Positions 42,802 through 53,015 of a DNA stretch of 64,000 nt are shown piece after piece. Each line of letters opens with the position of its first letter. Position 1 is the stretch's first letter. The DNA lies in contig JAGBBZ010000015.1 of NCBI GenBank assembly GCA_017938215.1, positions 124,001-188,000 on the forward strand, read 5' to 3'. The translations under genes and the position numbers were made by a program. The stretch is from Eubacterium sp. (GTDB taxonomy: Bacteria; Bacillota; Clostridia; Lachnospirales; Lachnospiraceae). The notes under the pieces were generated by a model. That model ran no database searches and was not told where the DNA came from. It saw only the letters and a program-made list of their open reading frames with translations.

Positions 42802-44616
42802 ATGTCAGCTATGAATAAAAATAAAATTCGAAATTTTTGTATTATTGCACATATTGATCATGGTAAATCAACATTAGCAGACCGTATTATTGAAAAAACA
42901 GGTCTTCTTACTGAGCGAGAGATGCAATCTCAGGTTTTGGATAACATGGAACTTGAGAGAGAACGTGGCATTACGATCAAGGCTCAAACGGTACGAATTG
43001 TCTATAAGGCAAAAGATGGGGAAGAGTACATCTTTAACTTGATCGACACGCCGGGACATGTTGACTTTAACTACGAGGTTTCCCGAAGTCTTGCCGCTTG
43101 CGAAGGAGCGATTTTGATCGTGGATGCGGCGCAAGGAATTGAAGCCCAGACTTTGGCAAATTGTTACCTTGCCATCGACCATGATTTGGAAATTATGCCG
43201 GTAATCAACAAAATTGATTTGCCAAGTGCAGAGCCAGAGCGTGTTATGAATGAAATCGAGGATGTGATCGGAATTGAAGCTCAGGATGCACCGTTGATTT
43301 CAGCTAAGATGGGGACTAATATAGAAGAAGTATTGGAGCAGATTGTAGCTAAAATCCCTGCCCCAAGTGGTGAGGAGAAAGAGCCATTAAAAGCATTGAT
43401 TTTTGACTCTATTTATGACCCATACAAAGGTGTTATTATTTTCTGTCGTATTTTCGATGGTACAGTGAAAAAAGGGACACGAATTCATATGATGGCTACT
43501 GGTATGGAAGAAGATGTAGTAGAGGTTGGAACCTTTGGGGCAGGACAGTTTATTCCGTGTGATGAATTGTCCGCTGGCATGGTTGGATATATTACAGCTA
43601 GTTTGAAAAATGTAGAGGGTACTCGTGTTGGTGATACCGTTACAGATGCCGATCGACCATGTGCGGAGGCGCTTCCTGGATATAAGAAGGTGCAACCGAT
43701 GGTTTATTGTGGATTGTATCCTGCGGATGGAGCCAAATATCAAGATTTGCGTGATGCGTTGGAAAAATTACAATTGAATGATGCTGCGCTTCAGTTTGAA
43801 GCAGAGACATCCATTGCCTTGGGATTTGGTTTCCGTTGTGGCTTCCTTGGACTTCTTCATCTGGAAGTAATCCAAGAGCGATTGGAGCGAGAGTATAACT
43901 TAGATCTTGTAACGACAGCGCCGGGCGTTGTGTATCATGTGTATAAAACCAATGGTGAGATGGTGGAGGTAACAAATCCATCCAATCTTCCAGATCCGTC
44001 AGAAATTGAACATATGGAAGAACCAGTTGTGGAAGCTGAAATTATGGTAACGACGGAATTCGTTGGTGCGATTATGACTTTGTGCCAAGAACGTCGTGGT
44101 GTATATCTTGGTATGGAATATATGGAAGAGAAACGTGCATTGTTAAAATATATTCTTCCATTGAATGAGATTATCTATGATTTCTTCGATTCGTTGAAAT
44201 CCAGATCTCGTGGTTATGCATCCTTTGATTATGAATTAAAGGGATACGAACCATCCACACTTGTGAAATTAAATATCTTGATTAACAAAGAAGAAGTGGA
44301 TGCGTTGTCCTTTATTGTGCATGAAAGCACAGCCTATGAGCGCGGAAGAAAGATGTGTGAAAAGTTGAAAGAAGAAATTCCGAGACATTTGTTTGAGATT
44401 CCGGTTCAGGCTGCTATTGGAAATAAGGTTATTGCCCGTGAAACAGTAAAGGCCATGCGAAAAGATGTGTTGGCAAAATGCTATGGTGGTGACATTTCGC
44501 GAAAGAAGAAGCTGTTGGAGAAGCAGAAAGAAGGAAAGAAACGTATGCGTCAGGTGGGGAATGTAGAGATTCCACAAAAGGCGTTTATGAGTGTTTTGAA
44601 GTTAGATGAAGAATAA
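42802..44616 (+). CDS. lepA: Elongation factor 4
   Basis: Ribosomal GTPase that affects initiation and stalled elongation. 604 residues: [32 protein letters not shown] and NKIDLPSA motifs; EF-G-like domains II, III and V; and the LepA C-terminal domain ([40 protein letters not shown]). Length is normal. Its end overlaps the hemW start, a usual Clostridial pairing. Confidence 0.97.
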   Translation: MSAMNKNKIRNFCIIAHIDHGKSTLADRIIEKTGLLTEREMQSQVLDNMELERERGITIKAQTVRIVYKAKDGEEYIFNLIDTPGHVDFNYEVSRSLAACEGAILIVDAAQGIEAQTLANCYLAIDHDLEIMPVINKIDLPSAEPERVMNEIEDVIGIEAQDAPLISAKMGTNIEEVLEQIVAKIPAPSGEEKEPLKALIFDSIYDPYKGVIIFCRIFDGTVKKGTRIHMMATGMEEDVVEVGTFGAGQFIPCDELSAGMVGYITASLKNVEGTRVGDTVTDADRPCAEALPGYKKVQPMVYCGLYPADGAKYQDLRDALEKLQLNDAALQFEAETSIALGFGFRCGFLGLLHLEVIQERLEREYNLDLVTTAPGVVYHVYKTNGEMVEVTNPSNLPDPSEIEHMEEPVVEAEIMVTTEFVGAIMTLCQERRGVYLGMEYMEEKRALLKYILPLNEIIYDFFDSLKSRSRGYASFDYELKGYEPSTLVKLNILINKEEVDALSFIVHESTAYERGRKMCEKLKEEIPRHLFEIPVQAAIGNKVIARETVKAMRKDVLAKCYGGDISRKKKLLEKQKEGKKRMRQVGNVEIPQKAFMSVLKLDEE

Positions 44617-45757
44617 TACACATATGGAACAGACAGGACTTTATATCCACATTCCTTTCTGTGTAAGAAAATGTCAGTATTGTGATTTCCTTTCTTTTTC
44701 CGCGAATGAGGAGGAAAGAAAAACGTATGTGATGCGTTTGAATGAAGAAATTCGACGTGCTGCTGATTTTTTTCCAGAAATCCGGAACGTGGATTCGATT
44801 TTCATTGGTGGCGGTACGCCTAGTATTCTTAGTGAAGGACAGATGAATCAACTTTTTGAAGGTCTTCATCACAGTTTTGAGATTGATTCCATGGCAGAAA
44901 TTAGTGTGGAATGTAATCCAGGTACAGCCACGCTGGAAAAGCTAAAACAATATCAAAAACTGGGAATCAATCGATTGAGCATTGGTGTTCAGTCTTTACA
45001 GAATCGGGAGCTACAAAAACTAGGAAGAATTCACAAGTCCCAAGAGGCGATTCAGACATATCATATGGCGAGAGAAGCTGGTTTTGAAAATATTAATCTG
45101 GATCTTATGAGTGGAATTCCGGAACAGTCTATGGCAAGTTATGAGAAGACACTTTTCGAAATATGTCGATTGGCACCAGAGCATATTTCTGCTTATAGTC
45201 TGATTGTGGAGGAAGGAACGCCATTTTATGATCAGTACGCGGAAAAGCCACCGGTATCAGAGGATATCGATCGTCAGATGTATGAACTTACCAAGGAGAT
45301 TCTTGCGCAGTATGGATATCATCGATATGAAATATCCAATTATGCAAAATCTGGCTTTGCTTGTAAGCATAATCTTAAATATTGGTCAGGGGGAGATTAT
45401 CTGGGGTTGGGCTTGGGAGCCGCATCGAAGCTTGGAAATGTCCGATATAAAAATGAAGCGGATATGACATTGTATTTGCAAAAAATAAAGCAAAACAATG
45501 CCATTCATGAAATCGAAGAGGTTCTTACTGAAGAGGATCGAATGGCAGAGTTTTTTATTTTAGGGCTTCGAAAAATGCAAGGAGTGTCAAGAAAGGAATT
45601 TGAAGCGCAATTTGCCAAGACGGTGGAGGAGCAATATGGCGATACGATTCGTCGTATGAAAGAGATGAATCTCTTACAAGATGTGGATAAAAATCAGATT
45701 GCGTTGACAGAGGCGGGAATCGATGTAAGCAATTATGTTTTTCAGCATTTTCTCTAA
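44606..45757 (+). CDS. hemW: HemW-like radical SAM coproporphyrinogen oxidase homologue / heme chaperone
   Basis: 383 residues with [17 protein letters not shown] (the CxxxCxYC radical-SAM cluster), [41 protein letters not shown] and a C-terminal HemN_C part. HemW inserts heme in respiratory proteins; true CPO activity needs an extra Cys motif not seen. The ATG at 44606 overlaps lepA by 11 bases; ATG 44624 is an alternative, and neither has a strong ribosome site. Confidence 0.92.
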   Translation: MKNNTHMEQTGLYIHIPFCVRKCQYCDFLSFSANEEERKTYVMRLNEEIRRAADFFPEIRNVDSIFIGGGTPSILSEGQMNQLFEGLHHSFEIDSMAEISVECNPGTATLEKLKQYQKLGINRLSIGVQSLQNRELQKLGRIHKSQEAIQTYHMAREAGFENINLDLMSGIPEQSMASYEKTLFEICRLAPEHISAYSLIVEEGTPFYDQYAEKPPVSEDIDRQMYELTKEILAQYGYHRYEISNYAKSGFACKHNLKYWSGGDYLGLGLGAASKLGNVRYKNEADMTLYLQKIKQNNAIHEIEEVLTEEDRMAEFFILGLRKMQGVSRKEFEAQFAKTVEEQYGDTIRRMKEMNLLQDVDKNQIALTEAGIDVSNYVFQHFL

Positions 45758-45785
45758 GAAATAACAATATTTGCAAATTTTTTTA

Positions 45786-45814
45786 TGGACATATTGATAA
45801 AAAACAGTTACAAT
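45786..45814 (+). promoter_or_regulatory. Promoter of the PNP gene
   Basis: TGGACA, 17-bp spacer, TACAAT, about 35 bp before the start. Confidence 0.65.
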
Positions 45815-45849
45815 GGTAATAGTGATTTTTTGTAAAGGAAGTGGAAGAT

Positions 45850-46779
45850 TTGAATTCAGTATACGAAAAAGTAGAGTTGTGTTATAAACAAATTCGCCAA
45901 AAGGTGGATTTTGAGCCAAGAGTAGCAATTGTTTTAGGAAGTGGTCTTGGTGCTCTTGCAGAAGTGATTAAAGTAGTGGATACCATTGATTATTCCGATA
46001 TTTCAGGTTTCCCTGTGTCCACAGTAGATGGTCATAAGGGACGTTTTGTGTTTGGATATATCGAGGAAACTCCCGTTGTGATTATGCAAGGAAGAGTTCA
46101 TTTCTATGAAGGTTATAGCACACAGGATGTAGTGTTACCGATTCGTGTTATGAAAAAGCTGGGAGCAGATATTTTGTTCTTGACAAACTCTGCTGGCGGT
46201 TTGAACACGATGTATCGTCCTGGGGACTTTATGATGATTACAGATCATATTAGTAGTTTTATGCCATCTCCATTGATTGGCGAAAATGTAGCTGAATGGG
46301 GAACGCGTTTTCCATCGATGGATAGCGTGTACGATGCTAGACTATGCGAGTTTATTCGTCAGGCTGCGCGTGAATGTAATGTGCCATTGCGTGAAGGGAT
46401 ATACATTCAGATGAAAGGACCACAGTATGAAACTTCTGCTGAAGTAAAAATGTGTCAGGCTCTTGGTGGAGATGCTGTTGGAATGAGTACTGCCATTGAA
46501 GCAGTTGCCGCTCGTCACATGGGAATGAAGGTATGTGGATTGTCTTGTATTTCCAATATGGCATGTGGAATTAGCAAGACGCCATTAAATCATATGGACG
46601 TGACAGAAGTTGGAGAGAAGATGGCGCCATTGTTCCGATTGTTGGTTTATAAAGCGATTAGTAAGATGACAGAAGATATTGCGCAAGATACACCACCAGT
46701 TATGACAACGATGATGCCAAATATGAATCTGGGACAACAACCAACGGGACCAAGTAGTGTAATTATCGACGATTTGTAA
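45850..46779 (+). CDS. Purine-nucleoside phosphorylase
   Basis: Phosphorolysis of purine nucleosides to base and ribose-1-phosphate. About 309 residues of the trimeric PNP/MTAP class: VAIVLGSGLGALAEVI, GFPVSTVDGHKGRFVFGYI, VIMQGRVHFYEGYS, LTNSAGGLN, MKGPQYETSAEVKM and ISNMACGI. TTG 45850 is the likely start because AAAGGAAGTGG has right spacing; the GTG at 45841 is inside that site. A 30-residue tail with many Met/Pro (TPPVMTTMMPNMNLGQQP) is unusual. Co-located with mtaD. Confidence 0.92.
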   Translation: MNSVYEKVELCYKQIRQKVDFEPRVAIVLGSGLGALAEVIKVVDTIDYSDISGFPVSTVDGHKGRFVFGYIEETPVVIMQGRVHFYEGYSTQDVVLPIRVMKKLGADILFLTNSAGGLNTMYRPGDFMMITDHISSFMPSPLIGENVAEWGTRFPSMDSVYDARLCEFIRQAARECNVPLREGIYIQMKGPQYETSAEVKMCQALGGDAVGMSTAIEAVAARHMGMKVCGLSCISNMACGISKTPLNHMDVTEVGEKMAPLFRLLVYKAISKMTEDIAQDTPPVMTTMMPNMNLGQQPTGPSSVIIDDL

Positions 46780-46854
46780 AATACATGATGTGTGGCACTA
46801 TGTAGATGATAGGAACTGCATGGTGCTACATTTTTCTGAATATAAGGAGCAAAT

Positions 46855-48135
46855 ATGAAAATTCGTTTATACAATTGTAGAATACTTACAATGGAAGTTG
46901 GCAAAGATATTATATGTGATGGAGAAATACATGTCGAAAATGGGTTGATTTCATATGTGGGAAGTAGCGTGAAATCAACTGCCACAGATGTTGTATGGGA
47001 TCGAGAAATTGATTGTGACAACAATCTACTTATGCCAGGCTTTAAAAATGCACATACCCATACAGCGATGACATTTTTACGTTCGTATGCCGATGACGTT
47101 CCACTTCAGGAATGGTTATATAATAAAGTGTTTCCGATGGAAGCAAAGTTAACGAAAGAGGATCAGGTTCTCTTGGCCAAGCTTGGAATGTTAGAGTATC
47201 TGACCAGTGGAATTACATCGAATTTTGATATGTATTTGGACAATGCATGTCATGCAGAAGCATCAAGACAGATTGGATTCCGAACCGTATTGTGTGGAAG
47301 TATGAATGATTTCGGAGGAACTGTAGAAGAGACGGAAGAGGAGTATTATCGTTTGAATGAGTATTCCCCATTGGTTACTTCTAAAATAGGATTTCATGCA
47401 GAATATACAACAAAGGGAGAAACATTAAAATCATTGGCGAAGTTGGCAAATCGGTTGAAACAACCGGTGTATACCCACATCGCTGAAACGAAGAAAGAGG
47501 TGGATGAATGTTATGAGAGGTATGATGTATCACCATTTGAATTTTTGGATTCTATTGGTATGTTTGAGTATGGTGGCGGTGGTTTTCATGGGGTCTGGAT
47601 GTCCGAAAAGGATAAAGCGATTTGCAAAGAGAAAAACATCTCGATCGTATCCAATCCGTCGTCCAATCTTAAGCTCGCCAGTGGAATAGCAGATTTGTGT
47701 GGTCTTTTGGAACAAGGAATCAATGTAGCGCTAGGGACAGATGGCGCGGCTAGTAATAATGCATTGGATATGTTTCGCGAGATGTATCTTGCGTCAGTGT
47801 TGCAAAAGGTGACGAAAATGGATGCTTCGGCCATGGATGCCGTGGCTGTATTACGGATGGCGACAGTAGGTGGAGCTAAGGCGATGGGCTTAGATCAATG
47901 TGATACACTTTCGGCAGGAAAGTGCGCAGATATGATCATGATTGATATGCATCGCCCGAATATGCAACCAGAAAATAACATTGAAAAAAATCTTGTATAC
48001 AGTGGTAGCAAAGAAAATGTTAAAATGACTATGATTGATGGAAAAATCCTGTATGAGAATGGATGTTTCTTTGTGAATGATGATGTAGAAGAGATTTATG
48101 CGAGAGCAAATGGGATTATACAGCGAATGAAATAA
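46855..48135 (+). CDS. mtaD: Amidohydrolase, MTA/SAH deaminase-like
   Basis: 426-residue metal-dependent deaminase. Metal ligands in MPGFKNAHTHTAM, substrate region FHAEYTTKGETL, HIAETKKEVDECYERY, GFHGVWMSEKD and GTDGAASNNALDMF. This is the ATZ/TRZ-like group that deaminates S-adenosylhomocysteine or methylthioadenosine to the inosyl form. The neighbouring PNP could then release hypoxanthine, giving a salvage pair. The exact substrate is inferred. AGGAG precedes the ATG. Confidence 0.88.
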   Translation: MKIRLYNCRILTMEVGKDIICDGEIHVENGLISYVGSSVKSTATDVVWDREIDCDNNLLMPGFKNAHTHTAMTFLRSYADDVPLQEWLYNKVFPMEAKLTKEDQVLLAKLGMLEYLTSGITSNFDMYLDNACHAEASRQIGFRTVLCGSMNDFGGTVEETEEEYYRLNEYSPLVTSKIGFHAEYTTKGETLKSLAKLANRLKQPVYTHIAETKKEVDECYERYDVSPFEFLDSIGMFEYGGGGFHGVWMSEKDKAICKEKNISIVSNPSSNLKLASGIADLCGLLEQGINVALGTDGAASNNALDMFREMYLASVLQKVTKMDASAMDAVAVLRMATVGGAKAMGLDQCDTLSAGKCADMIMIDMHRPNMQPENNIEKNLVYSGSKENVKMTMIDGKILYENGCFFVNDDVEEIYARANGIIQRMK

Positions 48136-48136
48136 A

Positions 48137-48178
48137 AAAGATGCAATTCAGAAGCGTTATCATCTGGATTGCATCTTT
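48137..48178. terminator. Bidirectional terminator
   Basis: AAAGATGCAATTCAGA pairs with TCTGGATTGCATCTTT (one G-U) across a 10-base loop, between convergent genes. Confidence 0.88.
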
Positions 48179-48182
48179 AAAT

Positions 48183-50111
48183 TTATAATTGTTCTAATTC
48201 TTCCGCGTATGTTTCCCATTGCTCCATAGCAGTCTCTAGTTCGACTTCTAAGGCCTCTTTGGCGCGAGTGAGTTCGGTTAATTTTCCTACATCAGAAGCG
48301 TATTCAGGAAGGGAAATTTCAGCATCAATTTCTGAAATTTTTTCTTCTAAAGATTGGATTTTTTCTTCTGCTGCTTTATAATTATTCTCGATTTTTCTAC
48401 GTTTTGCTTCACGTTCCTTTTGTTCTTTCCAATCTAACTTTGCTGTGGAGTCCGTTTTTGGGACGGAAGTTGTTTCTTGTGTTTGTGATAGATAAAGATT
48501 TTCTACCGTTTCTTTCTTTTCCAAATAGTAAGAATAATCTCCTTCATAGGTGAGAAGCTTATTCTGTGTTAATTCCATAATACGAGTGGCCGTTTTGTTG
48601 ATGAAATATCGATCGTGGGATACATACAAAACAGTTCCGGTATAGCGATTCAATGCATTTTCAAGAATTTCCTTGGATTCGATATCCAAATGGTTGGTTG
48701 GCTCGTCCAATAAAAGAAAATTTGCCTTGGAAAGCATCAGTTTGGCAAGAGAGACACGCCCCTTTTCGCCTCCGCTCAATAAGGAGATGGTTTTGTAGAC
48801 ATCATCACCAGTAAACAGAAAGGCGGCTAGTACATTACGAATTTTCGTGTTGTTAAGATCGGGATAATCGTCATGAATTTCATCAAAGATGGTTTTCTCT
48901 TCATGAAGCACGTTGTGCTCCTGATCGTAATAACCGATTTCAACATTCGTACCCAATCGTGCATTACCGGCATCCACGGATTCCATTTCACACAAGATTT
49001 TGAGAAGAGTCGTTTTTCCTGTACCATTTTTTCCTATAATAGCTACACGATCCCCTCGTTTGATGTCAAAGTCAATCTGTTTAAAAAGCGTATTATCACT
49101 GAATGATTTAGAAAATCCTTCGACAAACAAAACATCATTACCACTGACTTTTTCGGGGGTAAGTTCAAAATGCATGGTTCTTGTATTCTCGCTAGGCTTA
49201 TCTACGGGAGTCATCTTTTCAAGCATTTTTTCGCGGCTTTCAGCACGTTTGATGGATTTTTCACGATTGAAGGAGCGAAGTTTTTCAATGACTGCCTCCT
49301 GATGCTTTACTGTTCGTTGATAGTTTTCGTATTGTTTTTGTTCCGCATTGCGTAATTGTTCTTTTTTTATCGCATAATCACTGTAGTTTCCACGAAAGGT
49401 AGTAACCTTTCCGTGATCAATTTCTACAACTTTATCTGCAATTTTGTCAAGGAAGTATCGGTCATGGGATACGATGAGAACACTGCCTTTGTAGTTAGAA
49501 AGATAGGTTTCTAACCATTGAATGGAATTCAAATCCAAGTGGTTGGTGGGTTCGTCCAAAATCAATAGATCGGGTTCCATTAACAGCAGTTTTCCCAATG
49601 CAACACGAGTTTTCTGTCCGCCGGAGAGTGTGTTGATGCACTGGTTTATGTCGTGATCAGCGAACCCTAAACCGTTAATAATTCCCATAACTTGACTTTT
49701 GCAAGCATAGCCATCCTTTGCTTCGAACTCCGTCTGCATGCGATGATATTTTTCTAACATTTTCTCTAATTCGGCACCAGAGGCGTGCTGCATTTCTTGT
49801 TCCATATTTCGGATGTTGCGATCCAGTTCAATAATATCTGCTTTTACTTCCAATAATTCTTCATAAATGCTCTTTTCGGAATGATAGCCTTGTTGCTGGG
49901 GAAGATAACCGGCAGTTTTATCCTTTGCCAACGTAATTTCGCCGGCTTCTGCATTTAACTCGCCCATGATAATACGCAAAAGAGTGGTCTTTCCTGTACC
50001 ATTACTACCCACCAAAGCCACACATTCATTTTCGTTTATATGAAAGGTAACGTCCGAAAAGAGGACTTCATCATTAAATTCTTTTTTGATATGACTGCAT
50101 GCAAATAACAT
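48183..50111 (-). CDS. ABC-F family ATPase
   Basis: 642-residue cytoplasmic protein with two ABC domains and no membrane segments. NBD1: GSNGTGKTT, LSGGQKTR, LLILDEPTNHLD; inter-domain linker with KKEQLRNAEQKQYENYQRTVKHQEAVIEKLR; NBD2: GKNGTGKTT, LSGGEKGR, LLLDEPTNHLD; C-terminal coiled coil (about 555-642). Such proteins act on ribosomes (EttA/Uup/YkpA/YdiF type) and some give antibiotic protection. The C-terminal coiled coil points to the Uup/YdiF side. Start 50111 follows GGAGG; the frame is open to 50180. Confidence 0.92.
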   Translation of the reverse strand: MLFACSHIKKEFNDEVLFSDVTFHINENECVALVGSNGTGKTTLLRIIMGELNAEAGEITLAKDKTAGYLPQQQGYHSEKSIYEELLEVKADIIELDRNIRNMEQEMQHASGAELEKMLEKYHRMQTEFEAKDGYACKSQVMGIINGLGFADHDINQCINTLSGGQKTRVALGKLLLMEPDLLILDEPTNHLDLNSIQWLETYLSNYKGSVLIVSHDRYFLDKIADKVVEIDHGKVTTFRGNYSDYAIKKEQLRNAEQKQYENYQRTVKHQEAVIEKLRSFNREKSIKRAESREKMLEKMTPVDKPSENTRTMHFELTPEKVSGNDVLFVEGFSKSFSDNTLFKQIDFDIKRGDRVAIIGKNGTGKTTLLKILCEMESVDAGNARLGTNVEIGYYDQEHNVLHEEKTIFDEIHDDYPDLNNTKIRNVLAAFLFTGDDVYKTISLLSGGEKGRVSLAKLMLSKANFLLLDEPTNHLDIESKEILENALNRYTGTVLYVSHDRYFINKTATRIMELTQNKLLTYEGDYSYYLEKKETVENLYLSQTQETTSVPKTDSTAKLDWKEQKEREAKRRKIENNYKAAEEKIQSLEEKISEIDAEISLPEYASDVGKLTELTRAKEALEVELETAMEQWETYAEELEQL

Positions 50112-50197
50112 GATAACCTCCAAATAAGATATGTATTCTGATATATTGTACCACAAAAAATCTGACTTTGCATCTTTCATTCTAGAAAAAAGTGTTG

Positions 50198-50203
50198 TAT
50201 AAT
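50198..50203 (+). promoter_or_regulatory. -10 element of rex
   Basis: Perfect TATAAT with a weak -35 (TTTCAT, 17-bp spacing). No Rex operator was seen here. Confidence 0.5.
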
Positions 50204-50235
50204 GGGAGTGGATTTAAAATATGGAGGGAAAACCA

Positions 50236-50868
50236 TTGGAAGAAAAGAAAATTTCATCGGCGGTGATCAAACGATTACCACGATATTATAGATATCTTAG
50301 CGAGTTGCTTGAGAAAGGGATTGATCGCATCTCGTCCCAGGAATTAAGTAAAAAAATGAATGTTACTGCGTCTCAGATTCGTCAGGATTTTAATAATTTT
50401 GGTGGATTTGGGCAGCAAGGTTACGGATACAATGTTAGTTATCTGCATGATGAGATTGGGAAGATTCTTGGTTTGGAACACCATTACAAGGTGATTATTG
50501 TTGGTGCAGGTAATTTGGGACAGGCGCTTGCGAACTATGCTGGTTTTGTAAAAAGAGGATTTCGAATATCAGGAATTTTTGATGTGAATCCAAGTGTGAT
50601 TGGACAAACAATCAATGGAATCAAAGTGATGTCTATCGATACAGTAGAAACTTTTGTTCAAGAAGAGGGCGTAAATATTGCAGCGCTTACTTTACCTAAA
50701 GATCAGGCATCACGGATTGCTGGAAAATTAGCAGAAATGGGGGTGGAAGCATTTTGGAATTTTGCTTCAACTGATTTGAATCTTCCGGAACATGTGGTGG
50801 TGGAAAATGTTCACTTAGCAGAAAGTTTGATGAGATTATCTTACAAATTATCGGAGAAGCATTCCTAG
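50236..50868 (+). CDS. rex: Redox-sensing transcriptional repressor Rex
   Basis: Rex senses the NADH/NAD+ ratio and represses fermentation and respiration genes. About 210 residues: winged HTH with ISSAVIKRLPRYYRYLSELLEKGIDRISSQELSKKMNVTASQIRQDFNNFGGFGQQGYGY, then a Rossmann domain with VGAGNLGQALANY and a C-terminal swapped helix. TTG 50236 is preferred since GGAGGG lies 8 bases before it; ATG 50221 (5 codons more) overlaps that site. A perfect Rex operator is present at 27516-27533 in this window. Confidence 0.95.
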   Translation: MEEKKISSAVIKRLPRYYRYLSELLEKGIDRISSQELSKKMNVTASQIRQDFNNFGGFGQQGYGYNVSYLHDEIGKILGLEHHYKVIIVGAGNLGQALANYAGFVKRGFRISGIFDVNPSVIGQTINGIKVMSIDTVETFVQEEGVNIAALTLPKDQASRIAGKLAEMGVEAFWNFASTDLNLPEHVVVENVHLAESLMRLSYKLSEKHS

Positions 50869-50885
50869 AGAAAGGATGGATCGCC

Positions 50886-51470
50886 ATGAAGAGAAACGAA
50901 GCGGAAAAAATACCGGTGGAGGAGTTGCTTAAGGGGAAAAAATTGCCAATTCTTGTGTTGGATCAACGATGGCATAAGCTATTTCCGGGTGGAAAAAAGC
51001 CGGCGGAAATTCGAGTATTGGAACAAAAACTAAATGGATTGTTGAAAGAGCAGGGGAAATTGGTAAATGAAGTAAAAAGTTTAAAAACTGGTAAAAAGAA
51101 ATTAATGGATGCTATTGTATCCGGTATGAGTACAGAAGGGAATGAACGAAAAAAGGAAAAGCAACAGAAACTTTTGCTAGAAACCAATGAGCGCATTGAA
51201 AAGCAATCGGATCGCTTAATGGAGCTGCCTTATGAAATTAAAGATGCAAATGAGAAACTTTTGATTGTCGGTGTTCGGTATTGTTACAATGAATGGAAGA
51301 ATCGTAGAGAAGAGTTACTGGAATTGACTGCGCTTATTGATACCATGCGAGAAGAACTCAAGGAGAAAGTGGCATACAAGGTTGATTTGGAAGAAAGCGT
51401 AGATGCCACATATTCATTAATGCATGCGTTGTTGGGGAGAGAAGTGATGAATTTGTTTGATCGAGATTAA
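50886..51470 (+). CDS. Coiled-coil protein of unknown function
   Basis: 194 residues, not recognised by family, soluble. A conserved-looking N-terminus (KIPVEELLKGKKLPILVLDQRWHKLFP) is followed by a long coiled coil (about 40-125, with EQKLNGLLKEQGKLVNEVKSLKTGKKKLM) and another helical segment. Its stop touches the next frame. It lies between rex and nnr in a close run to alr. Possibly a conserved Lachnospiraceae gene; role unknown. Confidence 0.75.
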   Translation: MKRNEAEKIPVEELLKGKKLPILVLDQRWHKLFPGGKKPAEIRVLEQKLNGLLKEQGKLVNEVKSLKTGKKKLMDAIVSGMSTEGNERKKEKQQKLLLETNERIEKQSDRLMELPYEIKDANEKLLIVGVRYCYNEWKNRREELLELTALIDTMREELKEKVAYKVDLEESVDATYSLMHALLGREVMNLFDRD

Positions 51471-51511
51471 TGGTTAAAATGGAACATGTGTTGAAGAAAG
51501 CGAGGGGTAAC

Positions 51512-53011
51512 ATGAGATATTTGTTGACGGGAAAACAGGCACAGGAACTAGATCATCATGCGATTGATGTAATTGGCTTTCCGGGGCTTGTATTAATGGA
51601 AAAAGCAGCGATGACACTGGCAAAGATATTGATGGAGCGCGAAAATACACATCATAAGTTTTTATTTGTATGTGGAATTGGAAATAATGGTGGGGATGGT
51701 CTGGCTGCTGCCAGACTTTTGCATCAACAAGGATATTCCGTTGCGGTAACAATGATTGGTGAAGCTGACAAGTTGTCAGCAGATGCACAAAAACAGCTGA
51801 CATTAGCGGCAGCTTGCGAAGTTCCATTTGTAAGTTCTTCCAGTATTAGTGAACCAGAGTATGACATTTTGGTTGATGGTCTTTTTGGTGTGGGATTAAA
51901 ACGTAATATATCTGGTGTATATGAAAAGATTGTTCACATTATGAATGAAAGCAAAAAGAAAATATATGCCATTGATATGCCTTCTGGTATACACGGTGAG
52001 ACGGGTGAAGTTATGAATTTTGCAATTCAAGCAGATGTAACAGTAACTTTTGGAACCAATAAACAAGGGCTTGTGTTGTATCCGGGATGTCAGTATGCTG
52101 GAGAGGTAATTGTAGGAGATATCGGATATTTTAAGAGTAGTTATGAAAGTATTAAGAATCCAGCCTATTTTTACGAATTGGAAGATTTAAAGCATATTCT
52201 TCCGAAACGAAATTCGGATGGACATAAGGGGAATTTTGGGCGTGTTGTCGTCATTGGTGGAAGTACTGGAATGTGTGGAGCGGCACTTTTGGCGGCTCGA
52301 GCTGCATATGAGTCGGGGGCTGGGATTGTAAAGGTGATTTCAGAAACGTCCAATCGCGACATATTACAGATTGGAATTCCAGAAGCGTTGTTTGATTCTT
52401 ATGGTGATGAAGGGAAGGAAATTGATTTTTCGGTTTTGGAACAAGCAATTGGATATGGAGATGTTTTTGTTGTTGGACCTGGTCTTGGAATCACTGAGCT
52501 GTCAAAGAAAATTGTTGACTTCATGTTGGAACATTGTCAGAAGCCGATGATCTTGGATGGTGATGGTCTCACGATTTGTGATAAAGAACTTTTGGTAAAG
52601 GCGCAACAAGTAATTATTACACCGCACCCGAAAGAATTTTCAGCAATATCAGGAAAAGAAATTACCGAATTGCGCAAATTCATGTATAAAGAAGTTCCTG
52701 CCTTTGCACGTAAGATAAAGAGTATTGTAGTAGGGAAAGATGCACGAAGTATCGTAAGCGACGGAAAAGAAGTATATGTGAATATATCCGGTAATTCGGG
52801 AATGGGAACTGGCGGAAGTGGAGATGTGTTATCAGGAATTATTGCTGCATTTGTTGCGCAAGGTCTTACTCTCTTTGATGCTGCTAAAACCGGTGTATAT
52901 GTACATGGATTAGCGGGAGACTGGTATACAGAAGCCTATAACGAATATTCACTGAGTGCATCAGGGCTTATCAATGGGTTGAAATATGTTCTTAAAAAAG
53001 GAAAGGCTTAA
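51512..53011 (+). CDS. nnr: Bifunctional NAD(P)H-hydrate epimerase / ADP-dependent dehydratase
   Basis: Repairs hydrated NAD(P)H. 499 residues: N-terminal YjeF_N epimerase (RYLLTGKQAQELDHHAIDVIGFPGLVLMEKAA, FVCGIGNNGGDGLAAARLL, GVGLKRNISGVYEKIV) and C-terminal YjeF_C dehydratase (HKGNFGRVVVIGGSTGMCGAALLAARAAYESGAG, VVGPGLG, LDGDGL, TPHPKEFSAI, GNSGMGTGGSGDVLSGIIAA). ATG 51512 follows GAGGGG. Next to alr and rex, as in many Clostridia. Confidence 0.95.
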   Translation: MRYLLTGKQAQELDHHAIDVIGFPGLVLMEKAAMTLAKILMERENTHHKFLFVCGIGNNGGDGLAAARLLHQQGYSVAVTMIGEADKLSADAQKQLTLAAACEVPFVSSSSISEPEYDILVDGLFGVGLKRNISGVYEKIVHIMNESKKKIYAIDMPSGIHGETGEVMNFAIQADVTVTFGTNKQGLVLYPGCQYAGEVIVGDIGYFKSSYESIKNPAYFYELEDLKHILPKRNSDGHKGNFGRVVVIGGSTGMCGAALLAARAAYESGAGIVKVISETSNRDILQIGIPEALFDSYGDEGKEIDFSVLEQAIGYGDVFVVGPGLGITELSKKIVDFMLEHCQKPMILDGDGLTICDKELLVKAQQVIITPHPKEFSAISGKEITELRKFMYKEVPAFARKIKSIVVGKDARSIVSDGKEVYVNISGNSGMGTGGSGDVLSGIIAAFVAQGLTLFDAAKTGVYVHGLAGDWYTEAYNEYSLSASGLINGLKYVLKKGKA

Positions 53012-53015
53012 AACT